Part shown: piece after piece, positions 25,801 through 39,708 of the stretch
Layout: every line of letters starts with the position of its first letter
Position numbering within the stretch: the stretch's first letter is position 1
NCBI GenBank assembly: GCA_015657535.1
Contig: JADHZB010002109.1
Location: 2,936-66,935 of the forward strand
Direction of reading: 5' to 3'
Source of the DNA: Nephromyces sp. MM_2019
Lineage: Eukaryota; Apicomplexa; Aconoidasida; Nephromycida
Length of the DNA: 64,000 nt
The notes under the pieces: model-generated
Seen by the model: the letters and a program-made list of their open reading frames with translations, nothing else
What the model was told of the DNA's origin: nothing
Database searches by the model: none
Translations under genes and position numbers: made by a program

Positions 25801-26422
25801 GACTACCATCTGTGAAAATTGAAAAAAAAACTGAAGATAATTTCATTGCATTTTCATCGGTAGACACCTTATATATTAATAATTGTTGAACACTAACAAA
25901 AAAAAAGTTTTAAAACATCATTTCAATTTCTCGCAATGTTATGTCTGAGTGTTGAAAATTTTGGAAATACTTAGTTAAAAAGTTATAACATAAATCATAT
26001 GTATTTCATCTTAAGGCTATGAGTTAAAAAATATTTCCTATTCTAAATAAATTTATTTCAAATCAAAAGGCAAAAAATATTTAATTTATAAGAGAGTAAT
26101 TAAAAAAATACATTTTTTGGAATAATAGAATCGAAGAACTACACACCAAAAATTGGTAATCCATACATTATTAATTCATCAGCTTTTTTCATCTAATTAG
26201 GCTATACAGGTATTGAGGTTGAGGCTACAATCCAATTATTTAGTAGTCACTATTACCTTGACTTTTTAATATGCTTGAATTAGTTTTATGCTTCCGAGGT
26301 GTAATAAATTGCTTATGAAAGATCAAATCAAACGGAGTTCGATTGATATAAAATACTATCGACTGAATGCATTTGCTCAACAATATTGTTAGAAGTAGGC
26401 AATAGGTAATGAGGAACTTCAT
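22823..26422 (-). CDS. GATB: apicoplast aspartyl/glutamyl-tRNA amidotransferase subunit B
   Basis: Subunit B of the GatAB transamidase, which converts Glu-tRNA(Gln) to Gln-tRNA(Gln). More than ten exons. Exon 1 (26422 down to about 26255) encodes MKFLITYCLLLTILLSKCIQ, a signal peptide, then a basic transit-like stretch (PRKHKTNSS). The mature part begins KADELIMYGLPIF and has LIGIESHIQLNTKQKLFCSC, VCSICMGEPGTLPQIN, FDRKLYYYLDLPKKYQIT, KLQLEEDTAKT, KFIDFNRAGIPLLEIVSE, AEQMSPETVTEYLNAL, QFRCDVNISL, VEIKNLNSLKAIRRAIKYE, DYLYMPEFDLPEQ, WIINELSHQF, and the YqeY-like tail with LIEKGVINHQIAKIII and AGKRNLYKFFMSKIM, stopping at 22825-22823. Catalysis of ammonia transfer and tRNA binding are family knowledge. 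It sits between trigger factor and Tic22 on the same strand. Confidence 0.93.
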
Positions 26423-27250
26423 GTTTTTTGATTCTCTAGCTTTTTATTTAAGTATTGGTAAATCATTAAAGATGAACTTGTGCTTTAGCCCCATGAAATG
26501 ATTTTTTCCTATTGTTGAGTTTCAATGAGCTCAACTTCTCAGCATATGCATTTTTATCACTGTGCCTCAGGAGGAATTTCAGTTACGGCTTCAACTGTAA
26601 TTGAGTAGTAGTTAATCTCAAATCTAGCGACAGTTATCATCAATATAAGATATCACTAACCTTGTGAAGAATAAGTGATTCATTCTGTGTGATAAATGTG
26701 TTGAATTCATATCCTTATTGTTGAAAACAAAATAAGAAATGCTTTTAATTATAGAATACTGTTAAGTAAAGTGCAATTTTTAATAATTAAATTATAATGA
26801 TATTTTTTGTATTTATTAGCCATAGAGTCAGAATTGATTATAAGATTGATCAATTTTAAATTGTTTTTTAATTTTTTATTTGTTTTTTTTTAATTTGTTA
26901 TGCTTCAGAATTTACATATGAACAGTTCAGTTTCAACTATAAAGCTTAAACAATTTTCTAGGTTAAAAAGAGTGCGCTACTATTTTCAATTGATTGTTAT
27001 TTTGTTAACCTAAGTTAATTGTTCTCAGTCGCCGTTTTAGTTAATTATTTCCTTTCAATAAGTAAAGGTGACATATATAATTTTAGTAGTTTGTAATAGA
27101 TAATGCTTTTAATAGCTTTTTGTGAAAAGTAAAAGTTTTAGTAAAGTATTATAGAAGAGGGTGTACTAAAATAAATTTTGCTTTAATTAATTGTATTGTA
27201 ATTCGTAATTATTTTTGTTATATTACAATTTTGTAAAATAATAAAAATAA
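26423..27250. other. intergenic between trigger factor and GatB genes
   Basis: About 830 AT-rich bases separating two same-strand genes for plastid proteins. It should hold the GatB promoter and the trigger-factor 3' UTR. No exon was seen. Confidence 0.5.
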
Positions 27251-30159
27251 TTACCAAGACTTCTTATTGCTAGTAAAATTTTTGCTCAAATGGAGGATTT
27301 TTTCAGCTTCATTAAGCATTTGAAGCTTTTCCTGCTCGTAAATTTCTGGAGAAGCACCATCCTGGTATGCTGTCACTGTAGAATTTGGAAGGTTAAGCAT
27401 AGTATTATTAACAGAAATCTGAACTGGCCGGTGATCCACATAATAATCGATGTTGCCATGGTCTGCTATCCAATCATATACAGCCTCGGCTTCTTTCGTT
27501 TTAATTATTTTTGGTTTTAAATGTTCAAAATTAGCAATGGGTATCTGAAATGTAAAGATATCAAGTCTTCTTAGTATCTACAAAATATAATCAAAATAGA
27601 AAGTTCAATATGAATATATATTTACTTTTAGTTGTAGTTCAATCATTGTCCGTAATACTTCTGACTCGTCTATTTTAATTTTTTCCTTGTTTTTAATATG
27701 CTGAAAAGTAATAAAGTATCGTGCTTATAATGATGCTTTTAAAAATAGACAATTAGTCTACTTCTATAGCGAATTCTAAGCTTAGCCCTTTTATGACTCC
27801 TTGAAGTGATCTTTCTTTCCAGTCTTCAAGTGATAGGCTTTCAATTTCATCATTCTCTTCAGAATCAGCTACTCTCTTTCGTCTAAGATACTCGTTCCAC
27901 TGTTCTAAACATCTTTGTTCAATAATAAACTCTAATTTCAAAAATTTTCATTATTAAAACGTATTTAAAGTTTATTGATAGACTCTATTTAGCAATGTAT
28001 TTACATAATTATACCTGGGATATCAACGTCGATATTTGTGTGAAGATAGTTTTCAATTGCGCCCCTTCGAGCTCTGTGGCACTTCTTTTCAATTTCTTTT
28101 GTGGCATAGTGCTCAATCTTAGATTTTACTTGGTCTTTTGTTAAGTTGCACAATTGCAGAAAAAATTTATCTGATGTTGAATTTTTACAATTATTTTTCG
28201 GTCTCATAATTATTTTTATTTAAAAGTAATTTAACCATCAAATTTTGGCCTTATTCTGTTTCTAATCAATAGGCACTTAGCCATTAATCTTAATTTCATT
28301 AGTTGTGGAGTTCCTAATTGTGGGTCCACCTTAAGGTTTGAAGTCGAGTTGGTGTGGTTTGTGATATTATGCCTCATATTAAATAAATTTTTTAACGTCT
28401 TGTTTTCTTCCACTGAAAAGTTCTCGGGTGCTAAGTTACTCTCCAAATTTGGTACTTCGATAAGAATTATACGTGTTTCATTCTTATTGATGCCTAGTAA
28501 TCCTTCACATAAACCTGGGGGGTTCCTGAAATTTTCTAGCTAGTTAAAACAGAATTCAAATCTCTTGAGAAGTATCACTTACCAATTTTGTTCCATTATT
28601 ATGGTAGCACATCCTTTGCTGAGTCCAGGATATTCACAGGATTGGGGTTTGTTACAATCCCTAGAAATATCTGTGATCTCAATTTTCACAGAATCGCCCC
28701 ATTGAGCAGGAATTTGAGATTCTGAGTCACTTTCAGTTGAGTGTTTTGAGCTAGTTTATTATAACAGCCTTATATCCATCAGAATTAGTTGAAATTTGCA
28801 TGGTGAACTGTTCTTACCTTAATTCATCTAATGTTAAATTCCATAGTAAGTTTTCAGGATAGGGAGGTTTAGGGACCCTCAGCTAAAATAGTTGGAGCAT
28901 TATATTCTTAATTATAAGTGGGTGATCTAAAAAGTATTAATCGTTATCTTACTGAAATGCCCTTGTAAGGTTTTTTGAAAGTTATGTTTGGTAAAAGATC
29001 AACTTCTAGATCAATCTTGAGAGAGGCTTTGGGGTGAAGACTCAACAATAGGCTTTCAATTGGCTAAGGATAGTTTCAGTATGAAAGGGTGACCAGTAGA
29101 ATAAAAAGTTGGCTTATAGTAACTTACCTTAACGAGTCGTGGTTTACCAATTATTTTTAATTCATGATTTTTATGTGCATCTAATAAGGCACCATTAAGC
29201 AAGGTTCCCAAAACATTCAGTTTTACATTGTCTAGTGGAGGGAACTTTTTATCACTCGTGTATTTGTGTATATTGATTAGTGCCCCTTTGGTAAGTTTCA
29301 ATGCTCCAGAAAAAGTTGACCAGCACTAAGGTCCAAAGATTCGAAATGTAATTAATTTCATAAGCTATAGATGTTATTTACTATAGTTCATATATGCTTC
29401 ATAGAAGGTAAGTAATTCTAATTTCCTAAACTATTGTAATTTATAATTTTTCAACCTAAAGAAATTGTACCAATCTAACCTTTTCTACTTCATTCTTATC
29501 GAATCTTAGTGTTATTAATGCGGTTGATTCTCTCAAATTGAGGATTTTCAACGAGTAAATTGGTGGGGAAAATGAGTCGCTTCCAATAGAGTTGGCTTCT
29601 GCCTGGAAATTTAACTTTATACTTTTAGCTACAAAATATTTAAGTATTTATCATAAAAACTTCATAAGAAATTAGTTTCCAGCATTTCACGTGTAAACAT
29701 TGTCTTTTGATATTGGCCCATCGGACTTACATTATTCAGTTTCAATATGGAGCTTCTTATTTTATACACATCTTTGTTAAAATATTTTCGAAATCTATAA
29801 ATAAAGAGGTTATATTACAAGGCTCATAAATATTAAAACTAAAAGTCACCTGGGACAATAAAATTGAAATCCAGTCCCTTTAATGTTATAGTGATTGTTT
29901 AGATGTGATGCTCTGATATCACTGGACTCATAGCAAATGTCTAATTATAAAAATTGGATGGTTCAATATTTATAATTAGTTTCGAAAATGGGATGTAATT
30001 ATTATTTCCCTTATAATTAAATGAAATAAATGCAATACTATGAGTTGATCCCATTCCCACATAATCTTATCAAAACTAACCGAGATTTCCTTCTATGAGC
30101 AAATAAAGATGGGATATTATTTGATAAAGTAATAATATTATACACGTATTCCTTTTCAT
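27251..30159 (-). CDS. trigger-factor-like chaperone with secretory leader (probably apicoplast)
   Basis: Ribosome-associated chaperone/peptidyl-prolyl isomerase of bacterial trigger-factor type. About 12 exons, roughly 600-650 residues. Exon 1 (30159 down to about 30081) encodes MKRNTCIILLLYQIISHLYL, a signal peptide. After a leader of about 80-100 residues comes the ribosome-binding domain (TALITLRFDKNEVEK, ALLDAHKNHELKIIGKPRLV), then LKIDLEVDLLPNITFKKPYK, which matches the EVxPExxLxxYKG boundary into the PPIase domain. That domain has WGDSVKIEITDI and PPGLCEGLLGINKNETR (compare GFEEQLxGMKxGE). The C-terminal helical arms follow (LTKDQVKSKIEHYATKEIEK, SLQGVIKGLSLEFAIEVD, EVLRTMIELQLK), ending FTSNKKSW-stop at 27253-27251. 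First of three same-strand plastid-type genes. Plastid location is inferred. Confidence 0.75.
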
Positions 30160-30795
30160 TATTTTAAAGTCTGATTTAAAATCGCATTTATCAAGGCTTT
30201 TGATGTAATGGATAAGATTATAGGGTACAATATGCTTACTCCAGTTAGTAGCTCACTTCTGAAAATTAACATTCTGATATTTGTTATGAGTATCAAATTA
30301 TTTGATAACTTATTTTCAAATTATCTTATAACCTACTATTGAAAATTCAAAAATAGTGATTTTTAGTAAATTAAGCTGCTATCAAGATCATTGTAACAGT
30401 AAATAAAGCTTTGTACATATTAAATAACAAATCAAATTTTAAAATTTTTCCTATCTCTTTTTTAAAAAGAAATTTCAAAAGAGTGGATAATATATGATGT
30501 ATGATGATTAACCATGATTCTACTTGATTGTACCAAGTTTTAGTGTGCTAGGTTGATTGTTAGTATAATTTGTAATAAGTTCAGAATAGGAGGTTCAATT
30601 TTGTAAATAATGTGCTTGTAACTACACTTATATCTGAGAAAAGAGGAGCTTCTAATAAGTTTTTCTTATCATAATTATAATTATAAGAGTATCGGAAAAT
30701 AAAATACTTTGGTTATCTCTAGCATAGAGATGAATTGAAACAATTTCGAAATATATTGATAATTTGTTTCCGGAGTCTGACTTATCAATAGACAA
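30160..30795. promoter_or_regulatory. shared upstream region of two head-to-head genes
   Basis: A 636-base AT-rich gap between the start of trigger factor (minus) and the start of a secreted coiled-coil gene (plus). Both promoters must lie here. No specific element was recognised. Confidence 0.4.
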
Positions 30796-32097
30796 ATGAA
30801 AGCATTAGGTAAAATAATATTATAAAAGAGCCTAATAATCTAAATATATTGTAGAGTACATAAAAGTTTTTCTGATAGCCATAATCCTTATAGCTTCAAA
30901 ATATGGCTACGCAGATGTTGGGAAAAGTAAAATTCAATTATTAGTAAATAAGAACTTTCAAATATATTGGAAAAGTTGTAGAGGAAGAATCATTAGAAAA
31001 ATTAATGAAAACTGGAATAAAATCTCAAAATAAAATGTTAGAAAGTCTTGGAACCCAAATAACAAGGTTCTTAGTCATTTGAAACTTGTCAAAATTTTGG
31101 TTAAATATGATGTTTTAAGCTTGAATAAAGTTCTCGAGCAAGCAACGGAACAGAAGAAAGAGCAGCAACAAAAAGCTTCGGGAGAATTAGATCCAAGCGC
31201 AATTCACCTTATGATTAGTAAAAGCCTGTTAAATTTCGATATTGCACTACAATTCTTTTGTTTTTATTTTTTTTAGAGTATCCTGGTATGGAAAGCAAGG
31301 ATAAAAGTGAGTCAGTAAAAGAAAAGCCAAAAGGTAATTTTGTTTCTTGAGTTTATTAAACACTTTTATAAAAAATTATGACCTATGCGATCTAGAGATG
31401 GAGCCAAAGGCCCTGATTAAAGAGATTAAAACACCTCTTGTAATTCTCACTCAAAGAGTATGTATATTCTACAATATCTCAATAAAGTTTTATAAGTCTA
31501 ACAAAGACAGATTATAATGGAATTATAGGTAATATGGCTATTTTTAAGGTTTTATAGAGGAACAAATTTAACGGGGTTTACGATATTGCGATAAAGATAA
31601 GCTTATAGATGAGATGGAAGAGGATGGAACAGAGGGTAATAAAAACAAGGCTCTAGGGAAAAATTATGAATTTATAAAACTAATCTTTAGCTAACAAGGT
31701 GTTGGGGCATGAGCAAGCAGTCATATCTAACCCTGAGGAGAGGATCAAAATTCTTTTTGAGGTAAATAATGGGAGACTGAAAGCTTAAATTTATTGTAAT
31801 TTCCAGAGGCTTAAAGATGCTGAAGCTCAAGCAGCATTTTATAGATCTGATGAAAATGAAATGAAATACGTATATAAATAAGATCTACTAAATAAATAAA
31901 GTAAAGCCTTGTTTCAAATTTCTTCAGGTAGGCAGAAAGGAGAAAAATAATGTTCTTGGTAAGATTATTATTTTATGTTTTATAAAAATTACCAACTATT
32001 TGTATAGGTCGCATCAAATCGAAGTGGCATGTGAGTAACTTAGTTTATAAATTTTGGGGAATTGTAATAAAAATATATCTAGGATTTTCGTCATTGA
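30796..32097 (+). CDS. small secreted coiled-coil protein, unrecognised
   Basis: Not recognised. About ten short exons read in phase to roughly 215 residues. The first exon is only 13 nt (30796-30808). With the second it encodes MKALEYIKVFLIAIILIASK, a signal peptide. The rest is strongly charged and helical: EEESLEKLMKTGIKSQNKM, LNKVLEQATEQKKEQQQKAS, ESVKEKPKEMEPKALIKEIK, LIDEMEEDGTEANK, NPEERIKILFERLKDAEAQ, and a basic end with VGRKEKNNV and KSKWH. No cysteine pairs and no second membrane segment. It is divergently oriented from trigger factor and shares its upstream region, which fits, but does not prove, a role in the same compartment. The exon near 31603 and the last exon (stop 32095-32097) are the weakest parts of the model. 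Confidence 0.55.
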
Positions 32098-32616
32098 CAT
32101 TCTTAAAATTTGAAATTCATTGTATTTATGAAATTGATTTAAGCTCAATATTTAAATCAATTTTAAACTTGATAACATTTACAAATCAATAATAGAATAT
32201 GATACTCTTTTTGAGCTTAATTACGAATTGCTAATGCAGCAATAAATGATGTCAATTTAAAATTTGAAATAAAAAACAAAAGGAGTGCTTTGTTTTTAAA
32301 TATAAGTTATGATGTACCTGTGTGTGACAAGTGAGGAAACTTGGCTTCCAAAATGAACGAAGAATATGGACGTTGGTTTTAAATGTAGTTAAGAGAAAGT
32401 TATGTTTCTTTTCAAGGTTTTAATTTAAAAATTCCAAGAGAATCTATGTGCGGAGTGCATTTCGATGTGATGTATTTTTATACACCTCACGTTATCATAG
32501 AGAGTATATAAAGGTAAGCAATGGTTATATTTAGTTGAAAGATTTCAGTTCAAAAATAAATGGAATTCAAAATTTGAAGGTAGATATGAGGCTATTTCTA
32601 AATTTTAATAGGTGGA

Positions 32617-33819
<1,203 letters not shown>

Positions 33820-36800
33820 GATACGGTAAGAGAAGTCTGTAAAGTCAATATGTTAAATTTCTCCCTCTCCTTTTGGTTTAATCCAAGATATATCTAATAT
33901 TTTCTATTTCCGCTTATTCCTAGCATTACTGCTTCGGAAAAATTTTATAATTTCTTTTCACTGAATAACAAAAAATTCAAGTATCATCAATTAATCTAAA
34001 TGTGTACTTAGGATGTAGTTGATTCTTGAAAAAAGTTTTATCTATGTGTATTGTCACAATCAACAGATAGAGGCAATTAAGCCATCATGTGGCTACCTGA
34101 GTTCCAACGATTGTATTTTTGAGAAGTTAAAAGAGTTTAAGTTGTGGCTAAGGTCAAATCATACCTAAAAAAGGCTCGTAAAGAAAATTGATTTCGGTGT
34201 TATATAATAAATATATGTATTGCTTCCTTTGGATTCAAGGTGTAGTAATTTATTCTTTACAATTATAATCAAGCGACCATATATTTGGCTATATTCTAAT
34301 GCTAAGGAAATGTGTTTTTTGAGCTACCTAAATGACTGTTAATAGGTTTGGGCTTCAAAAGATAAATGAGGGGATGATAACTAATTTTGGGGTAGTGTGG
34401 TGATCAAAGACGTGTGAATTAAAATTACAAGCTAAGTGTAGCTATCTATTATTGATAATAAATATTTTAAAATATGGATAATTTTTATATTCAAAGTTGA
34501 TCAGCAACACTTACGAGGAGGGAGTTGGAATAGTAGAAAATAGTAGTAAATAAAGCAACCACAAAATATGTGTTGCCACCCAAAGGGTCGATACTTTTGC
34601 TTATTTGATCTTGGGTTGAATTATAATCTATTTCATCTAAATTTTTAAATTCGATAAGGGAAAACACGTTAAAGAGGCTATTGACTAGATTATTAGCTAT
34701 AAATAAATCCTATTTCAACAAGTTCATTTTTTATAACTATGTTAAATGTGATAAACTTTTTATTCCTTAAGGAAATATCTGAATGATGGTGTATGATATT
34801 ATAGTGCAGACAAACGTGCCCATAAAAAATTATCTGTACTAAGAGTGATAAATAAAGTCAATACACGTTTTCCTATATCTTTTGACACAAACAAAACAAA
34901 CTAAATTAAATGACTGAGGCATGTGTAATTTTTACTTAGGTTTTGGGGGACATAACAACTTGCTAGGTTCTATACTATTTATGCAATCAAGCCAGTTTAA
35001 TTTATATATAAGGCTAATCTAAAACTTACAAGAAACGCTGACACTTATATTTTTGGAAAATAGAGTTTCGATCAAATCGATGTGATGTAACAGCAAAAAT
35101 AATAATTCAGCTAAAATTTTTGTGCCAAGGGCTTTTATTTTATTTTTTTTATGAGCCAGCCATGTCAAGTGATTAGCATTTATTTTGAGTTTCAATTGAT
35201 ATAAATAAAGGATCTGATTAATACAAATGTTTATAAAGATTAGTAATTTGAACGAATATGGTGTCAGATAAATTAAGGGTTTTTCGCCTAATTTAATTAC
35301 TAAAATTAATTTTTGTTTTTGAAAGTGTTTATCTCAGTAGTGGAAGCCACTTTAAAAGCTTGAAAGGAAAATATAAAATTTAATAACTTTACGAATTATC
35401 TTTATTTAAAAACAAGTGTATTGAGATTCATCACATAATTTTTTAAATGATAAAGTAAATAAATATGTGTGGAAATAATGCTTCTGGCAAGTGTCTATTA
35501 ACATAATCAACCATTTATATTTCACTATGTAAAGAAATTTGGTTAGAACTTGATATGCATTTTATTTTCCAAGTTTTATAGTAATCAACTTGAATGATTT
35601 ATCACTAGCTTCTTATTAGGCATGGGAAATTTTTAGCAACAATCAGATGCACTTTTTTACGAACTGGTGCAAAATATTAAATAAAGCTTATTTTCAGTAG
35701 CTAAGTATGTTGGATTTATGTGCTCCATAACACTTTTAAAATAACAGTCATACTAAAAATTATAAAACAGTTAAACTTGTTTTACTTTTTGTTTTTTTTA
35801 TTATAAAAACACAATAAAAAGTGAATTTAAATTAAAGTCATTGAAGGAAGTCGCAAGTATTAACAACTTTGAAGCTTCCTAAAATGGTTTCAACTTTGAT
35901 TGTACAGTCGAGTTTTATGTTTATGTAGTTAACCTACCTACCTTTTGTCTATCAACAAAATTAATAATTTTTCAATTTTTCAATTTTTGGGTTATTAGGC
36001 CACAGTTTTGAAAAAATGTTTGATTAGATGTTTTCAATATGCTACCAAATGACTTATTTTATTGAAACCAAATTTACACTCAAGTAGTAGTAAGATATTA
36101 GCTAAAAATGTTCATACTATGTAAAAGTAAAAAATATTGTCGGTAAAATTTATCGAAGCACCTGTTTAAAGGATACTTTCCAAGTTAGCATTTGTAACAA
36201 AAGGGCTAAATAAAATAATTTTTATTGCAAAATATTAAATCAGTAAGGTGGAGTTAATTCTTTTATGTGTTGGAGGATCGAAAATTTTTAAAATTATAAA
36301 TTGAAACTCACAATTTAGAAACATTTTAAAAACTTACATTTGACCAAGTTTCATAAGGTTTAGATATAAGATGTAGACATTACAATAACTCAAGATAAAG
36401 CTATTATAAAATTGCGTTTTAAGACTTGATGAAATTTGAATATGTTGGTATCCATTCAGGCTTTAGAATATAGAATTCAAATCCTCTCCTTTACTTATAG
36501 ATCATGGAAGTGTTAACAAATCTCAGTAACACCCTTTTGAACATTTTAGGCAGAATCTTTTCTAGCCTGTTAATCAAAGCGAACAAAAATTAGAAAGATT
36601 CATGAGATCAATAAACAGTTTCAATAAAAAAATACACACAGTTTCCAAATCTGCCCTAAAATTTAATTACAAAGCAATTAAACAGCTAATAACCTCCTTT
36701 TAGATAATAGATATCGACACCCTTAATTATACAATACTTACAATTGTATAAAGTAATCACAAGTCAAGTTCATCCATTTTAAAAATATAATACAACATTT

Positions 36801-36939
36801 TCAAAATAAACTCAAGCATTAGGTATCAATTTTTAAGCAAAAGCCTTAAAGTTAACAGAGTATACCTTTTCCATCATTATTTTTTGTTTCCCTTCCTCTA
36901 TAAATTCTTAAATATAACCAATGTACCCGAATCCTAAAG
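33820..36939. other. long intergenic stretch, nothing recognised
   Basis: About 3.1 kb of AT-rich DNA between PP1 and KIN17, with stops in all frames. No exon, RNA or repeat array was recognised. It contains the 5' regions of two divergent genes. Confidence 0.5.
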
Positions 36940-39280
36940 ATGGGAAGAGCAGAAGTTGGGACACCAAAATGGTTAGCAAACAAGATGAAAGCCAAAGGCC
37001 TTCAAAAGCTGCGTTGGTATTGCCAAATGTGTGAAAAACAGTGTCGTGATGAAAATGGATTCAAAGTAAACCCTAGCTTTTAGTGAGAGTAATTAGTCAA
37101 ACATTTTCCTCCAAAAATCGAAACATCGATTTTGTTATTAATATTTCTCAAACTCAGCTGTAATAGTTTCACATTAAGACATTACAAGTATTATGATGCT
37201 CAATATTTGATCCCAGTTTATAAATTTCTACAATTTCTCTAACTTACACTTCAATAAAGATTCAAACATCATTTTATACTAACTATAAACACCTTTTTTG
37301 AACCCCATTAATCACACGTATTTATTGCAATTTTTTCAACTAATCTTTTCTTATATATTAATTCATTAAGTTACAAATGTAAAAATTATATATCAAAATC
37401 GCCACTAATAAGTAATTTTAACTAGTTAGCATAACATTAATTACAACGATGTTTATATTAAAGTGTCATAGGATGTCTGAAAGCCATCAAAGGCAAATGC
37501 AAGTTTTCTCACAACATCCCGATCGTTTTATGGATGATTTTTCACGAGAGTTTGAGAGCTCATTCATGAAGCTAATGAAGACTAGGTTAGGAAAATAACT
37601 AAATATTTCACTTTTATAGCTATATATTCTCACAATTCTTGGCCCTTTGGACACATGTTCAGATACTGTAGAACAAGAATTTTGGCAAATACAGTATATA
37701 CAGAAATGATTGCACACAGGGAGCACATTCACATGAATAGCACTATTTGGGTTACATTATCGGAATTTGTCCAGGTAATTTTTAAACTTATTCTAGTGTC
37801 TGAATATTTAAATTTCATTAGCCATTATTTACTTAGTACCTGGGCCAATCTGGAAAATGCCAAATTGATCTAACTCCAAAAGGATGGTATCTTGAATACA
37901 TAGATAGAGAAAAGCTTGAAAGAGAGGTTAATTCCCTCAACAAAATTCCATAAACTTAATTTTAAAATGATCATTATACAATTAATTAGAAACAAGAAAG
38001 AAACAAATTAAAGAATGAGCGTTCTATAGAAGAAATGAACGAGCGTAGGATAAATGCATTGATCGAAAAAGCGAAGGAAGCAGGATCCTATGAAAAACCT
38101 GTAAATATATATTTTATTTGTCGTGATTGTTTTACACATACATATACATAATTATGTTTAGGATTCCACCAAATTTGAGCGACTTAATGATACAAAGGTC
38201 ACACTTAAGAACTTCCAAATGAAACCAGAGCTAGAAAATACCTCTGGCCCTCAAAAAAAAAACATATTCCTCGAGTTTATTAAAAATACAAAAAAATCCG
38301 AAAACAAAGATACACCTGAACAGAAAGATATACCACCCGATCGAAAAAGAAAAGTAAGTCAATGTTATTAAAATTCCTAAAAACTATTTTCATATCTTTT
38401 TTGGTCACTTGACCCAAGATTTCTGCAATAGATCAAATCATTTTACAAAATGAAGAGAGGAAAAAGATCTTTAATGACCCAAAAGATAAAGGAGTGAAAT
38501 CAAAATATCCTGAGCAACCTGAATCTAATGAAATAGGTGCTGAATCAATCGCCAAAAAGAGTGAATGGTAAATTGAGCGTTTTCCAAGATCTGATAAACT
38601 ACGTTTTTCTTGATTATTACTATTAAGCTTAATGTTGACATTTATTCTATTTGATCAGTTGGCTGAGCCCTGGCCTTATTATAAAGATTATTGATAAAAA
38701 AGACAAAGAATACTACAAGTCTAAAGCTGAAATCATTGATGTATTCCAATCAAAGTAAGTTAGTTAATTTTTTTTTAATCATCAATACCAACATTTTTTT
38801 CCCAGAAACCAAGCTAGAGTGAAGTTACTCAACGACAGTAGTGAACTTTTAATAGATCAAGATTCCATTGAAACTGTTATACCCGTATGAATAACTATTT
38901 CGTGTATTCAACAGTTTTATTAACACTTTTACATATATTTGTTCTGAAATAGAGTATAGGGGGGGCTGTTAGGGTTGTTTTAGGAAAACTTAAAGGCCTT
39001 GAGGGAATATTGCATCAAGTAATTTTATTAATTAGATATCTACATCACTCAACAACAATATGCTTAAAATTTGTTAATTTCTCACAGGTTGACCATGACA
39101 CATTACTTGCCAAAATCAAAGTATACGATTTTGATGGTATATGCACACTAGTTATTTTTCAGTTAATCATCCAATAACTTATCAGACTTCCTTAAATATT
39201 GTAATTTTTTCTTAGAAAATCCCGAAAAGATTGTTAATGATCTACAACTCGAAGAAATTTGCAAATTTTCAAAACCTTGA
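36940..39280 (+). CDS. KIN17: KIN17-like DNA/RNA-binding protein
   Basis: Conserved nuclear protein linked to DNA replication, repair and spliceosomes. It starts MGRAEVGTPKWLANKMKAKG, the invariant KIN17 N-terminus. A C2H2 zinc finger spans exons 1 and 2 (WYCQMCEKQCRDENGFK then CHRMSESHQ). The winged-helix domain follows: FESSFMKLMKTR, HIHMNSTIWVTLSEF, CQIDLTPKGWYLEYID. A charged coiled-coil region comes next (REKLEREKQERNK, IEEMNERRINALIEKAKEAG). The C-terminus carries the SH3/KOW-like pair WLSPGLIIKIIDKKDKEYY and GAVRVVLGKLKGLEGIL, ending LEEICKFSKP-stop. About ten exons, starting with 36940-37065. Start is fixed by the conserved first residues. Confidence 0.93.
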
Positions 39281-39708
39281 AAAGATTATTAATTAATTTG
39301 TTTTAACTAATTTATTCCTCATCTACAATTTTTAACTCCAAAATTCTTGTTAACAAAACCTAACTGAATGGTTTTCTAAACTTAACAAGAGTAACAAATT
39401 TAATTCTAACTTGATTAATCAAAATTATATATATATATATATATCACGAAACAATGTCGAGAGGAGAGAGGCCAATCGTTTTTATTATAAAAAGGATGGC
39501 GAATATCTATCAATTAATTTAGCAAAAGATTTATCAGATGATCTTCATAGTTATGTGAAGAACAACCTGCGAAATTCTTGCAATTTATGATGAAATTTAT
39601 ATACGATTATGTATATGTATTGCATATCTATTGTATCTAAGTTTAAATAGTTTTGTGTTAAGGATAGAAGTTTTTAAAAGTTGTTTCTAAAGTAAGATAG
39701 AAGTGGTT
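39281..39708. other. short intergenic gap between convergent genes
   Basis: Lies between the 3' ends of KIN17 and eL33 and contains an (AT)n run near 39429-39443. No gene seen. Confidence 0.5.
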
